DNA of 39,523 bases from Alphaproteobacteria bacterium (GTDB lineage Bacteria; Pseudomonadota; Alphaproteobacteria; Micavibrionales; Micavibrionaceae), in the NCBI GenBank assembly GCA_002401695.1, contig NVTV01000024.1:1-39523 (forward strand), read 5' to 3'. A model generated the notes under the pieces. It had not been told where the DNA came from. It worked only from the letters and a program-made list of their open reading frames with translations, and ran no database searches. Shown here piece after piece: positions 7,223-15,610 of this stretch (its first letter is position 1; every line of letters starts with the position of its first letter). A program made the translations under genes and the position numbers.

Positions 7223-8265
7223 GATTTTGTATCACGGACAATGCGAACAACATCTTGATCTTTCTCGCCAAGGCGAAGTTCGGCAGATTTGAATAAACGG
7301 TCAACAATGTAGTACGCGCCCTTCACGCGGTAGTTTACCAGTTGGCTCTTACCCTTGCGCCCCATAACGAACAATGGCGGTGCTTCGCCTTGGTCTAGCC
7401 GCGATGGGAATTGGATAAAAACCTTATGGCCATCATCAAAGGCGCGCAGTGGCCGCCAGTGGGGATTATCGCCTTTAATCTCGTAGCGGAAATTCAGATT
7501 ATCAATGGATAAGCTTGGTTTGCTGATTGATGTCGCTGCTTTAGTTTTGACGCGCCGGCTCATCTTTTTTACGCCGCGTAGCCCAAGAGCTTCCCTTGGA
7601 TAGCGCCAAGACACTGCCGCCATATAGGTATCTTTGTATGAATGTAGCTCCAAATAATATGTACGTTTACTGGTGGTAATCACAAGGTTGGTAGAAAGGT
7701 TCGGCTTGGTCGGTTTAACGAGGATATGAACCTGCTCACCGCCAATTGCCCCCGAAACCGTATCGCCAACAATCCAGCGAATAGTATCGCCCGCAGATAC
7801 AGAGGTCAGTTCTTCGCCTGGCTGCAAAGCAATGTCTGTCACCTGCTGCGGTGCGCAATACACTTGGTAAAGCGAACCCGGCGTATAGGGGTAAACTTGA
7901 ATGGCGTTGAGGTAATTACTACTATTTGGTTCAATGGACGCCGAGGCATTCGCCTGTTCAATCGCTTCAAAAGGTTTAAGCACTGGCCCTGAATAGATAA
8001 TGGATTCTGGCCGTAATTTCATCTGCCCCTTTGTAATAAAAGAGGGCATGATAACGGGTTTGATAAACTCAATATCGATTGGACCCTCTTCCATGATGGG
8101 TTCTTGGATTTCCAGAATGGCTGCGCTCATTTCTACAGGCGCGCTATCCTTACGGGACATATCGAGTTTAAAATCTGCAAACTGTTTTTGCAGGCTGGCG
8201 CAACCGCCAAGGGATACTAAAAGGCAAGCTGCCGTTACTGATCTAAGGTAATGTGAATGTCTCAT
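7219..8265 (-). CDS. trbG: TrbG/VirB9 channel protein, lipoprotein-like
   Basis: VirB9/CagX-family protein of the outer-membrane core complex. It has a lipoprotein-type signal peptide (SVTAACLLVSLGGC, lipobox LGGC with Cys22) and the C-terminal VirB9 domain (FRYEIKGDNPHWRPLRAFDDG, FIQFPSRLDQGEAPPLFVM, NYRVKGAYYIVDRLFKSAELRLG). The start at 8265 has GGAG 6-7 nt before the ATG and begins right after trbF; a 44-residue longer reading upstream lies in trbF and would bury the signal peptide. In VirB systems the lipoprotein is VirB7; here TrbG itself carries the lipobox, which would explain the absence of a separate small lipoprotein gene. Confidence 0.92.
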   Translation of the reverse strand: MRHSHYLRSVTAACLLVSLGGCASLQKQFADFKLDMSRKDSAPVEMSAAILEIQEPIMEEGPIDIEFIKPVIMPSFITKGQMKLRPESIIYSGPVLKPFEAIEQANASASIEPNSSNYLNAIQVYPYTPGSLYQVYCAPQQVTDIALQPGEELTSVSAGDTIRWIVGDTVSGAIGGEQVHILVKPTKPNLSTNLVITTSKRTYYLELHSYKDTYMAAVSWRYPREALGLRGVKKMSRRVKTKAATSISKPSLSIDNLNFRYEIKGDNPHWRPLRAFDDGHKVFIQFPSRLDQGEAPPLFVMGRKGKSQLVNYRVKGAYYIVDRLFKSAELRLGEKDQDVVRIVRDTKS

Positions 8266-8266
8266 T

Positions 8267-8962
8267 TTATTCTCCAGAATTGAGGTCTTTTGACCAGTTA
8301 AGGCCGTGTACATACAGGCCAAGGGGGTTGCTATGCAGAGTCTCTGCGTCAGTCGGTGGGTGGATGATGATAGATAAAACCGCTGTGAAATTCTCAACGC
8401 CGATCAACGCGCCGCCGCGATAGCTTGTCTCGCGCCACCGGATTTCAAAGCTGTCATTGGATGAGCGTACAATGCTAGCAACATCAACCGTGACACTACG
8501 CTGCCCAATATCAGCGAACGGGTCGTTTTCGGTGGCGTAAGCATTTAAAGTTATCGCGGCTTGGTCAGTGGCAAAGCTATACGCCTCTAGCCAGTTTTGC
8601 CGTAACACAACGGGGTCAATGGAGACTGATCTTACATTGCTAATGAAGTCAGCAAGTTGATGGGCGATCTGTGCGTCCGATGGTATGAAGTTTTCTGTGG
8701 CGGAGCCGATGGCGCGCACCGAGCCATTCGTGTCCACTTCCACCACATAAGGCGTAATCATGCTTTGTGAACTTTGCAAAATAAATGCACCTGCCAGCAG
8801 CCCGGATAAACCAATGGACAGCAATGTCGCTAGCCGCCAGTTCTTGGCCTGCACACGGGCAGAACCGATACGGTCATCCCAGACTTGCGCTGCTCTTTGA
8901 TAGGGTGTTTCCGCTACAGGCGTTGTACCATATCTTGATTGATTGCGTTTCCACATATTCAT
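8267..8962 (-). CDS. trbF: TrbF/VirB8 inner-membrane scaffold protein
   Basis: VirB8-like bitopic protein that nucleates the inner-membrane part of the mating channel. A cytoplasmic N-terminus (TPYQRAAQVWDDRIGSARVQAKNWR) is followed by one transmembrane helix at about 44-63 and a periplasmic NTF2-like domain, with ITPYVVEVDTNGSV at the beginning and a terminal NPLGLYVHGLNWSKDL, the TrbF signature. Its length of 231 residues is typical. It ends one base before trbG starts, placing it firmly in the operon. Confidence 0.93.
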   Translation of the reverse strand: MNMWKRNQSRYGTTPVAETPYQRAAQVWDDRIGSARVQAKNWRLATLLSIGLSGLLAGAFILQSSQSMITPYVVEVDTNGSVRAIGSATENFIPSDAQIAHQLADFISNVRSVSIDPVVLRQNWLEAYSFATDQAAITLNAYATENDPFADIGQRSVTVDVASIVRSSNDSFEIRWRETSYRGGALIGVENFTAVLSIIIHPPTDAETLHSNPLGLYVHGLNWSKDLNSGE

Positions 8963-8980
8963 GTCTCCTATTCTTGTTGA

Positions 8981-10336
8981 TTATTCTTCTTGTTCAAGTT
9001 TTGGGGCAAAGCCGCCGCCGCGCGTATCGCCGGAGCGGATTGCATCACCCGCCCTGCGAGCCGCGTTATGGGTTGTTTGTTGGCGTTTAATTTTCTTGGC
9101 CCAATCAGGCTGATTTGCTCCGCCGCCAGAGCCGCCGCCGCTATCATTAGCGCTCCCCTCATTAGCAGATATGGGCTTGAGACCTTTTTGCGAGAGGCCA
9201 TTCATCCCGCCGCGCATGCCAGCTTTATGAGCGCCGCTGACACCGCCAGCCGCTTTTGATGCTGCTGCTTTGCCAGCATTCTTAACTGCGCCCATACCTG
9301 CTTGTGCGACAGCGGATGCACCGCCAAGCGCACCTTTGACGCCGCCTGAACCTGATGCCGCTTTACCAAGGGCGAAAGACAACTGCGTCCCACCTGCGAG
9401 GGATGCTCCGGCTTTAATGGCTCCACCTGCCGCTTTTGCCGCCATACCCGCACCTGCGCCAGCAACAGCCGCACCCGCCATTGCTCCGCCGCCTGCTGCT
9501 GCCATTGTGCCCACCGCTGCACCTGCGCCGAGTTGCGGTGCGCCCGATACCAGACCTGTAGCAATGCCAGGGCCAAATATGCCAAGAGCGAATATAGCGA
9601 GGGAGGCAAGGATAACGGACGCAGCATCTTCGAGCGTCACTTGCCCCGGAACAAATGCCGCTGTCACTTGCCCAAAGATAGTCGAGCCTATGCCGATGAT
9701 AATCGCAAGCACCATAAGCTTAATGCCAGAGGCGATAATATTGCCGAGCACTTTCTCGGCGAGGAAAGATGTTTTGTTCCAAAGCGCAAATGGGATGAGG
9801 ACGAAGCCTGCCAAGGTCGTGAGCTTAAACTCTATAATGGTGACAAAGAGCTGTATGGATAAAAAGAAAAAGGCGAACAAGGTAATAACCCAAGCGAGCA
9901 ATAAAATAACGATAGTGACGATATTGGTGAAGAACTTTATTGGCCCAGTTAAATTCTGAACTTCGGTCAGCAGTGGATGCGCCGCGTCAAAGCCGACACT
10001 GGCCACAAAGCCCGGACGCATCAGATCCGCCGCTGTGATTGTCTTGCCTGTCGCATTAAGGCCAAGCTGTCCAAAGCTGGTAAAGATAATATCGCTCAAG
10101 AAGGCAAAGTTATTCAAGATCAGCGCGAAAAACCCAACATACATCACTTTCCTCAAAAACTTGGCGATGATATTGCTTTCCGGCCCCATTGCCCAATACA
10201 GACCTGCAAGGGTAATATCTATACCGATTAGAAACGCAGTCAGAAACATCACATCTGGGCCAAGCAAACCAAAGCCAGAGTCGATATAAGTGCTAAACGT
10301 TTTTAAAAACTGATCTATGACGGAGAGATTATCCAT
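8981..10336 (-). CDS. trbL: TrbL/VirB6 polytopic channel protein
   Basis: VirB6-like inner-membrane protein thought to form the DNA passage of the conjugative channel. The first 260 residues contain about six hydrophobic helices (for example VMFLTAFLIGIDITLAGLYW, VGFFALILNNFAFL, IVTIVILLLAWVITLFAFFF). From about residue 265 to 380 the chain becomes very rich in Ala and Gly (GAAVGTMAAAGGGAMAGAA and similar), followed by a charged tail with a GGGSGGG stretch. This low-complexity tail is usual for TrbL. The ATG at 10336 shares its A with the trbJ stop (TAATG), so there is no room for trbK, the entry-exclusion lipoprotein gene found here in IncP plasmids. Confidence 0.93.
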   Translation of the reverse strand: MDNLSVIDQFLKTFSTYIDSGFGLLGPDVMFLTAFLIGIDITLAGLYWAMGPESNIIAKFLRKVMYVGFFALILNNFAFLSDIIFTSFGQLGLNATGKTITAADLMRPGFVASVGFDAAHPLLTEVQNLTGPIKFFTNIVTIVILLLAWVITLFAFFFLSIQLFVTIIEFKLTTLAGFVLIPFALWNKTSFLAEKVLGNIIASGIKLMVLAIIIGIGSTIFGQVTAAFVPGQVTLEDAASVILASLAIFALGIFGPGIATGLVSGAPQLGAGAAVGTMAAAGGGAMAGAAVAGAGAGMAAKAAGGAIKAGASLAGGTQLSFALGKAASGSGGVKGALGGASAVAQAGMGAVKNAGKAAASKAAGGVSGAHKAGMRGGMNGLSQKGLKPISANEGSANDSGGGSGGGANQPDWAKKIKRQQTTHNAARRAGDAIRSGDTRGGGFAPKLEQEE

Positions 10337-11064
10337 TACTTCCCTCCACGTTTCTTGCCGTAAGCATTTCTAGTACCTACAAAGCGTTTGTGTTTTTGGC
10401 GGGACTCTTTCTCGATGGCCAATTGGCGTGAATGTTCAAGCGCTTGAGCGCGGTATTGCACCGCGTCCATTTGCTGCATTTGCATGATTTGTTTGATGAG
10501 AAGTGCGAGCAGTTGATTGCCGGCTTGCGCCACGGATAGATTACCTGTGGAGCTTTGGCTTTCTGTGACCAGCTTATCGAGCGTCCTTGCGTCTACCTTG
10601 AAGCTGCTAATCATTTTGGATTGCATGACGATGGCTTCTTCAAAGGCAACACGGGAGTTCTCCCATTGGATTTCTGCGTTCTCGAATATCTCTGCGTCAG
10701 ACATATGGTTATATTCTTGCGGATAATGCTCGCGCATAAGATCACGGCTACGCCCAACCTCGTAGCTGACATTTTCTGCTTCTTCGGTGAGCGTGGTTAT
10801 TTCTTGCAAGATACGCAGCAGTTCATATTGTGCATTGTAATCAAGCTTAGCTAAATCCTTGGCTTGCCCAATCAGCATACGCGCTTCGTTTTGCAATTGG
10901 CTGACTTGCTGGCGTATCTGGATCAACGAACGCGATGCCGTGTAGAGGTTTTGTACAAAGTTCTTGGGATCAAAGACGATACCGCCAAATTGCGCTTGTG
11001 CCGTGTGGATATAAGAAAATAGCATTATAAATACGAGTAAGAATGATTTTATTCGGCGGCGCAT
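10336..11064 (-). CDS. trbJ: TrbJ/VirB5-like secreted mating protein
   Basis: VirB5-like protein exported to the periplasm and associated with the pilus tip or mating-pair formation. A Sec signal peptide is clear: RRRIK, a hydrophobic run to about residue 20, and cleavage after AQA (TAQAQFGG). The mature chain is helical and Gln/Glu-rich (LIQIRQQVSQLQNEARMLIG, QNEA motif of TrbJ), with a basic C-terminus (HKRFVGTRNAYGKKRGGK). Its length is 242 residues. The start at 11064 overlaps the end of trbE by 16 nt. Gene order trbE-trbJ-trbL is that of IncP-type systems. Confidence 0.92.
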   Translation of the reverse strand: MRRRIKSFLLVFIMLFSYIHTAQAQFGGIVFDPKNFVQNLYTASRSLIQIRQQVSQLQNEARMLIGQAKDLAKLDYNAQYELLRILQEITTLTEEAENVSYEVGRSRDLMREHYPQEYNHMSDAEIFENAEIQWENSRVAFEEAIVMQSKMISSFKVDARTLDKLVTESQSSTGNLSVAQAGNQLLALLIKQIMQMQQMDAVQYRAQALEHSRQLAIEKESRQKHKRFVGTRNAYGKKRGGK

Positions 11065-13529
11065 ATGCCCTCACTTTCTACCGCTTTGGATTTCCAAGGC
11101 AGTTTACTGTCGGAGCTTTGATTGAATTCAACGCCCATAAGATCGGCGGCCCAATGGAGAGATTTGGCCCGCAGCCATTCACTGGCAAATTGAGCAGCAC
11201 CGTGCGCATCCAAGACCGCATCAATACCCGCATGTTCACTTTCGGAACCTGCACCGCAAAATGCGAGTGCCACTTCGCCGAGACCAAGATCAAACAAGCG
11301 GTTACCTGCCCGTGACTGAAAGTAATAATCCTGCTTTGGTATGCTGGACGCTATGATTTCTATCTGGCGTTTATTCAGGCCGAAGCGTTCGTATATTTCT
11401 GCTTGCTGCGGCTCCATTGCTCTATCATTGGGCAGGAATATTCGTGATGGGCAGGACTCAATCAATGCAGGCGCAATGTCGCTACTGGCAATATCAGCCA
11501 ATGATTGGGTCGAGAATATCACCGATACGTTTTTCTTACGCAGAACTTTTAGCCATTCACGGATACGCTCTGCGAAGAACGGGTCATCGAGAAACACCCA
11601 AGCCTCGTCCAGTATCAACAGACTTGGTTTGCCGTTAAACCGCGCTTCTAATCTGTGAAACAAATATGTGAGAACCGGCAACACTAATGCTTTTGAGTGC
11701 ATGAGCGTTTCCATCTCAAAACATTGCATATCGCCTGCTTTGAGAGATTCAGTATTACCGTCGAGTAAATGGCCATATGCACCATCAAGTGTATAGGGCT
11801 GCAAAGCTTGGCGTAGTTTATTAGATTGCAGGAGCGCAGATAATCCGGTTAGTGTTCTTTGCTCGCTCGGCGCACTGGCAAGGCTTTGCAGCGCAGACCA
11901 AACCGCCTCCTTAATATCCGGGTCAGTGTCGAGACCTTCATTACGCAGTAAATCCAATATCCAATCAAGCGCCCATGCAATTTCAGCCTCATCATCAATA
12001 TCTTTGAGCGGCTGGAAGATGATGGAGTTTTCTGCACCGAGGTCATAATAATCACCATTCAAAGCAAGCGTTACGGCACGGGCAGAACGGCCTTTATCAA
12101 AGACAAACACCTGCGCGTCTTTATAGCGGCGGAACTGTAAGGCGAGCAGTGACAGTAAAACGGATTTACCTGCACCCGTTGGCCCGACGATGAGCATATG
12201 CCCGACATCGCCTTGGTGGGTGACAAGACGGAACGGTGTGTGCCCTGCGGTTGTTGCGTACAGCAATGGTACATCGTCCAAATGCTCATTGCCTTTTGGC
12301 CCAGCCCATATGGCTGATAGCGGCATAAGATGGGTGAGATTAAGCGTATGAATGATGGGCTGCCGAATATTGGCATATGGATTGCCGGGCAATGTGCCAA
12401 GCCAAGCATCAACAGCGTTGACACTTTCATGGATAGACACGAATCCACGCCCATTGACAATCCGCTCTATGGAACGGATTTGCTGTTCCGCAATGAGTGC
12501 GTCTTTATGGCTGACAACAATGCAAGTGGTGAGATAACCAAAGCTGACATGGTCTGCACCAAGGTCTTGCAGGGCTTGGTCGGCATCAAGGGCTTTGTTA
12601 TCTGCATCGCTGTCCACGAGTGCGGATGTTTCGTTGAACAGACTTTCGCGCAATAGTGATATCACAGATTTACGCTTGGCAAACCATTGGCGGCGGAACT
12701 TGCCGATGACCTTTGTCGCTTGGGATTTATCCATAGGCAAATACCGTGTCATCCAGCGATATGAGAAACCGAGACTATTAAGCTCGTCCAATATCCCCGG
12801 CGTAGTTTCGCCCGGAAAACCGCGCACGGTTATCATATGTAGGTTTTCTCCGCCGAGCCTTGGCACTAGACCGCCGACTAAATCTGCACCGCCGATTAGG
12901 GCGTCAATATAGGCAGGTGTTTCGGGGCAAGTGATCTTGTGTTTATTGGGCGACACGCACGCATGTAGATATGTGAGCGTTTCGGTATCATCCAAGAACT
13001 TAGCCAGTGGAAACAAACTCCCCATGAGGTCTAGGCAGCGTTCGCTTTCCGAAATAAAGGCGGTGAGATGATCAGATGCCGTCTCTGTCAGCTCGTCATC
13101 TGGCTTTTCTATAAGCAAGCTCTCTGCGCGCTTGGCGCTATCGGCGGGCGGTAAGTAAGCAAATGTCAAATAATAGGCACTTTCAAAATGGTGTTCGGAC
13201 TGCTCGAACTGGCCGCGCCGTTCTTGGTCAACAATCCAGGCTGCCGGGTCTTTGAAATTTGAATGCGGATAATCTGGCGCGGCATGACGGCAGGCTTCAA
13301 AATATAAAGCCCACCCCGAACCAAATCGTCTAAGTGCATTGTTTATACGCGCACATGTAGCAACCAATTCTTCCTCGGTAGCACTACCGAGATCAGGCCC
13401 GCGAAACCTTGCTGTCCTTTGGAAGCTACCATCCTTATTGAGCACCACACCAGGCGCTATCAAACAGGCCCAAGGTAAATAATCTGCAAGCTTGGCAGGC
13501 TGCTTTTGATATTCAGACAGATTTAGCAT
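11049..13529 (-). CDS. trbE: TrbE/VirB4 conjugation ATPase
   Basis: The large VirB4-type ATPase that energises pilus assembly and substrate transfer at the inner membrane. It has an N-terminal CagE/TrbE domain (about residues 1-230) and a C-terminal RecA-like ATPase domain with Walker A VGPTGAGKSVLL at about 448-459, Walker B LLILDEAWVFL near 625 and an arginine-containing STQSLADIASS motif after it. At 826 residues the length is normal. I take the ATG at 13529, which overlaps the trbD stop by 7 nt; a longer reading of 33 residues upstream lies inside trbD and is not family-like. Confidence 0.95.
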   Translation of the reverse strand: MLNLSEYQKQPAKLADYLPWACLIAPGVVLNKDGSFQRTARFRGPDLGSATEEELVATCARINNALRRFGSGWALYFEACRHAAPDYPHSNFKDPAAWIVDQERRGQFEQSEHHFESAYYLTFAYLPPADSAKRAESLLIEKPDDELTETASDHLTAFISESERCLDLMGSLFPLAKFLDDTETLTYLHACVSPNKHKITCPETPAYIDALIGGADLVGGLVPRLGGENLHMITVRGFPGETTPGILDELNSLGFSYRWMTRYLPMDKSQATKVIGKFRRQWFAKRKSVISLLRESLFNETSALVDSDADNKALDADQALQDLGADHVSFGYLTTCIVVSHKDALIAEQQIRSIERIVNGRGFVSIHESVNAVDAWLGTLPGNPYANIRQPIIHTLNLTHLMPLSAIWAGPKGNEHLDDVPLLYATTAGHTPFRLVTHQGDVGHMLIVGPTGAGKSVLLSLLALQFRRYKDAQVFVFDKGRSARAVTLALNGDYYDLGAENSIIFQPLKDIDDEAEIAWALDWILDLLRNEGLDTDPDIKEAVWSALQSLASAPSEQRTLTGLSALLQSNKLRQALQPYTLDGAYGHLLDGNTESLKAGDMQCFEMETLMHSKALVLPVLTYLFHRLEARFNGKPSLLILDEAWVFLDDPFFAERIREWLKVLRKKNVSVIFSTQSLADIASSDIAPALIESCPSRIFLPNDRAMEPQQAEIYERFGLNKRQIEIIASSIPKQDYYFQSRAGNRLFDLGLGEVALAFCGAGSESEHAGIDAVLDAHGAAQFASEWLRAKSLHWAADLMGVEFNQSSDSKLPWKSKAVESEGICAAE

Positions 13530-13777
13530 GACAGATAACCTTTGTGTTTGATGTGACGGGCCAACACGTCCATGAATTTGGGATCGCGCTTGGCGAAATA
13601 GACGGATAGCGAATGGGAGATGACCCAATAGACAATGCCGACGACCGCAAGCTGGAGACCTAGCCCGAGGGCCGCTGCGAGCGTGCCGTTAAGGATCGCC
13701 GCTGTTCGCGGCGCACCGCCGAGCAAGATTGGCTCGGTCAAAGAGCGGTGCAAAGGTATGGAAAAACCGTCTATCAT
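13523..13777 (-). CDS. trbD: TrbD/VirB3 membrane protein
   Basis: A small VirB3-like inner-membrane protein of the conjugation channel, 84 residues. It starts with IPLHRSLTEPILLGGAPRTAAILNGTLAAAL, the conserved TrbD/VirB3 segment, followed by a membrane helix (ALGLGLQLAVVGIVYWVISH) and a basic C-terminus (FAKRDPKFMDVLARHIKHKGYL). It shares one base with the trbC stop (TAATG) and overlaps trbE by 7 nt, so the three are translationally coupled. Confidence 0.93.
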   Translation of the reverse strand: MIDGFSIPLHRSLTEPILLGGAPRTAAILNGTLAAALGLGLQLAVVGIVYWVISHSLSVYFAKRDPKFMDVLARHIKHKGYLSC

Positions 13778-14091
13778 TAGATTAGCGCCCCACCTGAGAA
13801 TTTGAAGAACGACATGAAGAAGCTCGTCGCCGTAAACGCAATTGAAAGCCCAAAGACGATTTGGATAAGCTTACGAATACCGCCGCCAGTATCGCCAAAC
13901 GCCAATGTTAGACCTGTCATGATAATAACGATGGTGCCAAATATCTTAGCAACCGGGCCTTCAATGGATTTGAGGATTTTTGTCAGTGGCGCTTCCCACG
14001 GCATAGAGGAACCAGACGCAAAGGCAGGTTCTGCAAACAGAATGAATGCGAGGATAATAAGTATTAAATAGGTAAGTTGACGAGTAGTCAT
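13777..14091 (-). CDS. trbC: TrbC/VirB2 pilin precursor
   Basis: Major pilin subunit of the conjugative pilus. It has a signal sequence (about residues 1-25, ending AEPAFA), a short periplasmic part (SGSSMPWEAPLTKILKSIEGP) and two hydrophobic helices (VAKIFGTIVIIMTGLTLAFG and IVFGLSIAFTATSFFMSFF). In IncP, TrbC is trimmed and cyclised; the TraF-type peptidase encoded at 32508-33044 would be the partner. The ATG at 14091 has GGAG 6 nt upstream; the longer upstream reading has no signal peptide at its start and overlaps trbB. Length is 104 residues. Confidence 0.93.
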   Translation of the reverse strand: MTTRQLTYLILIILAFILFAEPAFASGSSMPWEAPLTKILKSIEGPVAKIFGTIVIIMTGLTLAFGDTGGGIRKLIQIVFGLSIAFTATSFFMSFFKFSGGALI

Positions 14092-14104
14092 AGGAAGCTC
14101 CTTT

Positions 14105-15106
14105 TTAAGGTTTATGTTTGAGTTTTGGGATGAGTTTGAGGGGTGTGAAATTGGGTGCAAGCGGTTCGAGATCATATTCGTCCCCGTGAACGCCAAGCAC
14201 ACGGGCAATGGTTTCGACCTTGCGGGCTAAACCTCGGCCAGAGATAAAAACGATGACATTTATAGCCTCGGCTATGAGCGTGCGCGGGATGGAACTTACG
14301 CCTTCCAAGATCAGTTGCTCGATACGGTAAAGCCCTGCCTCGGCGGAATTAGCGTGCACGGTAGCAATGCCGCCGGGATGTCCGGTGTTCCATGCCTTGA
14401 GCATATCAAGGGCTTCGGGGCCGCGAACTTCGCCAACGACGATACGGTCAGGGCGCAATCTAAGAGTGGAGCGAACAAGATCAGCAAGCTTTACGTCCTG
14501 ACCATGTGTCCGCAGCGCCACTGTGTCTTCTGCCCCGCATTGCAGCTCTCGTGTATCTTCGAGAATAAGTACGCGGTCATTGCAGTGTGCGATTTCTGCA
14601 AGCAGTGCATTGGCCAAAGTAGTCTTGCCGCTGCTTGTACCGCCAACGATGAGAATGTTGAGTTTAGCATTTACGGCATAGGACAAAGCATCAGCTTGTC
14701 CCTTAGTCATCGTTTCTGCTTCTACATAATCCCCCAATGTGAAAATTTTAGCCGCGCCTTTGCGGATAGAAAAACACGGGGCAGAAACAACGGGCGGGAG
14801 TAAGCCCTCAAACCGTTCCCCACCTCCCGGTAGTTCGGCGCTTACGATGGGTCTATCGGTTGTGACTTCTTGTCGGATATGGCTTGCGACCAATTTAACT
14901 ATGCGTTCGGCATCGTTCGGGGTGATAATTTCGCCAGTGTAAACCCGTCCTTCGCCGTGACGGTCTAGCCAAAGCTTACCGTCTGGATTGACCATAATCT
15001 CTATGACGTTTTTATCATCAAGCGCCGCACCAATCACCGGCCCCATGGCGGAGCGGAGCATTTCTAAGGTGCGGCTGGCGGTGATGGGGTTTAGATTAGT
15101 TGACAT
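14105..15106 (-). CDS. trbB: TrbB/VirB11 traffic ATPase
   Basis: Hexameric VirB11-type ATPase at the cytoplasmic base of the channel. An N-terminal domain (GAALDDKNVIEIMVNPDGKLWLD) is followed by the ATPase domain: Walker A GGTSSGKTT at 155-163, Asp-box LILEDTREL, Walker B RIVVGEVRG and the His-box motif GHPGGIATVHANSAE. 333 residues is typical. The start at 15106 overlaps the end of the upstream CopG-like gene by 11 nt; a longer reading is entirely within that gene. Confidence 0.95.
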   Translation of the reverse strand: MSTNLNPITASRTLEMLRSAMGPVIGAALDDKNVIEIMVNPDGKLWLDRHGEGRVYTGEIITPNDAERIVKLVASHIRQEVTTDRPIVSAELPGGGERFEGLLPPVVSAPCFSIRKGAAKIFTLGDYVEAETMTKGQADALSYAVNAKLNILIVGGTSSGKTTLANALLAEIAHCNDRVLILEDTRELQCGAEDTVALRTHGQDVKLADLVRSTLRLRPDRIVVGEVRGPEALDMLKAWNTGHPGGIATVHANSAEAGLYRIEQLILEGVSSIPRTLIAEAINVIVFISGRGLARKVETIARVLGVHGDEYDLEPLAPNFTPLKLIPKLKHKP

Positions 15107-15608
15107 TACGCGCCCCCATATTTGAGGCTTTGCTTTGCGCGAGCTTGGCTCTGGCGAACCGTTCAATTTCTTCTTTGGTGAAGAAGTCTTCGTCGCCGAC
15201 CATAATGTCTTCGAGTGCGCGGAACAATGTGCGCCCGCCGCCTTTCATATAGCCACCTAAACGGTTGACGAAGAGTTTGAATTTTAGCACGCCCATATCG
15301 GCAAGGTCTTGCTTGTCGTCATCTTGTAGTTCTGGTGTCATGGTCAAATAATATAAAACGAATAGAGAGAAAGTCTCAGTAGCGAGATTAAGGTCGCGTG
15401 TGTGCCGTGCATCATGCCGCGCCAAAACATCGAGCCGCGCGATAATGCCTGCGTCGCGTTTGTCCTCGATCTCGTAGCTAAAATACGCGGCCAAGGCTTT
15501 GTCTATAATTTTAGAGCGCGTTTCTTTGGGCTTACGCGCCGCGTCTGCAAGCTTGTGATAATTGGCGGGCGAGACTCTGACCCGTAATCTGTGCGTGAGT
15601 GCGTCCAT
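15096..15608 (-). CDS. CopG-like ribbon-helix-helix protein of the trb operon
   Basis: A 170-residue protein found between traG and trbB in many alphaproteobacterial trb clusters and usually annotated as a CopG-family regulator. The first 45 residues (THRLRVRVSPANYHKLADAARK, then SKIIDKALAAYF) fit a ribbon-helix-helix DNA-binding fold. The rest contains the conserved LNLATETFSLFVLYYLTMTPEL stretch and a region ending in helices with charged residues. GGAG lies 8 nt before the ATG, inside the end of traG. It may autoregulate the operon or act as a relaxosome accessory protein. The inverted repeat at 17627-17655 in front of traG is a natural candidate target, but that link is inference. Confidence 0.8.
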   Translation of the reverse strand: MDALTHRLRVRVSPANYHKLADAARKPKETRSKIIDKALAAYFSYEIEDKRDAGIIARLDVLARHDARHTRDLNLATETFSLFVLYYLTMTPELQDDDKQDLADMGVLKFKLFVNRLGGYMKGGGRTLFRALEDIMVGDEDFFTKEEIERFARAKLAQSKASNMGARNVN

Positions 15609-15610
15609 AG

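Noticed and set aside
9270..9959. 229-residue open frame antisense to trbL
   Set aside because: Produced by the Ala/Gly-rich, GC-rich coding bias of trbL on the other strand; low-complexity Pro/Ala product with no signals.
10330..10345. Looked for trbK (entry exclusion) between trbJ and trbL
   Set aside because: The genes overlap by one base (TAATG), so there is no space for it.
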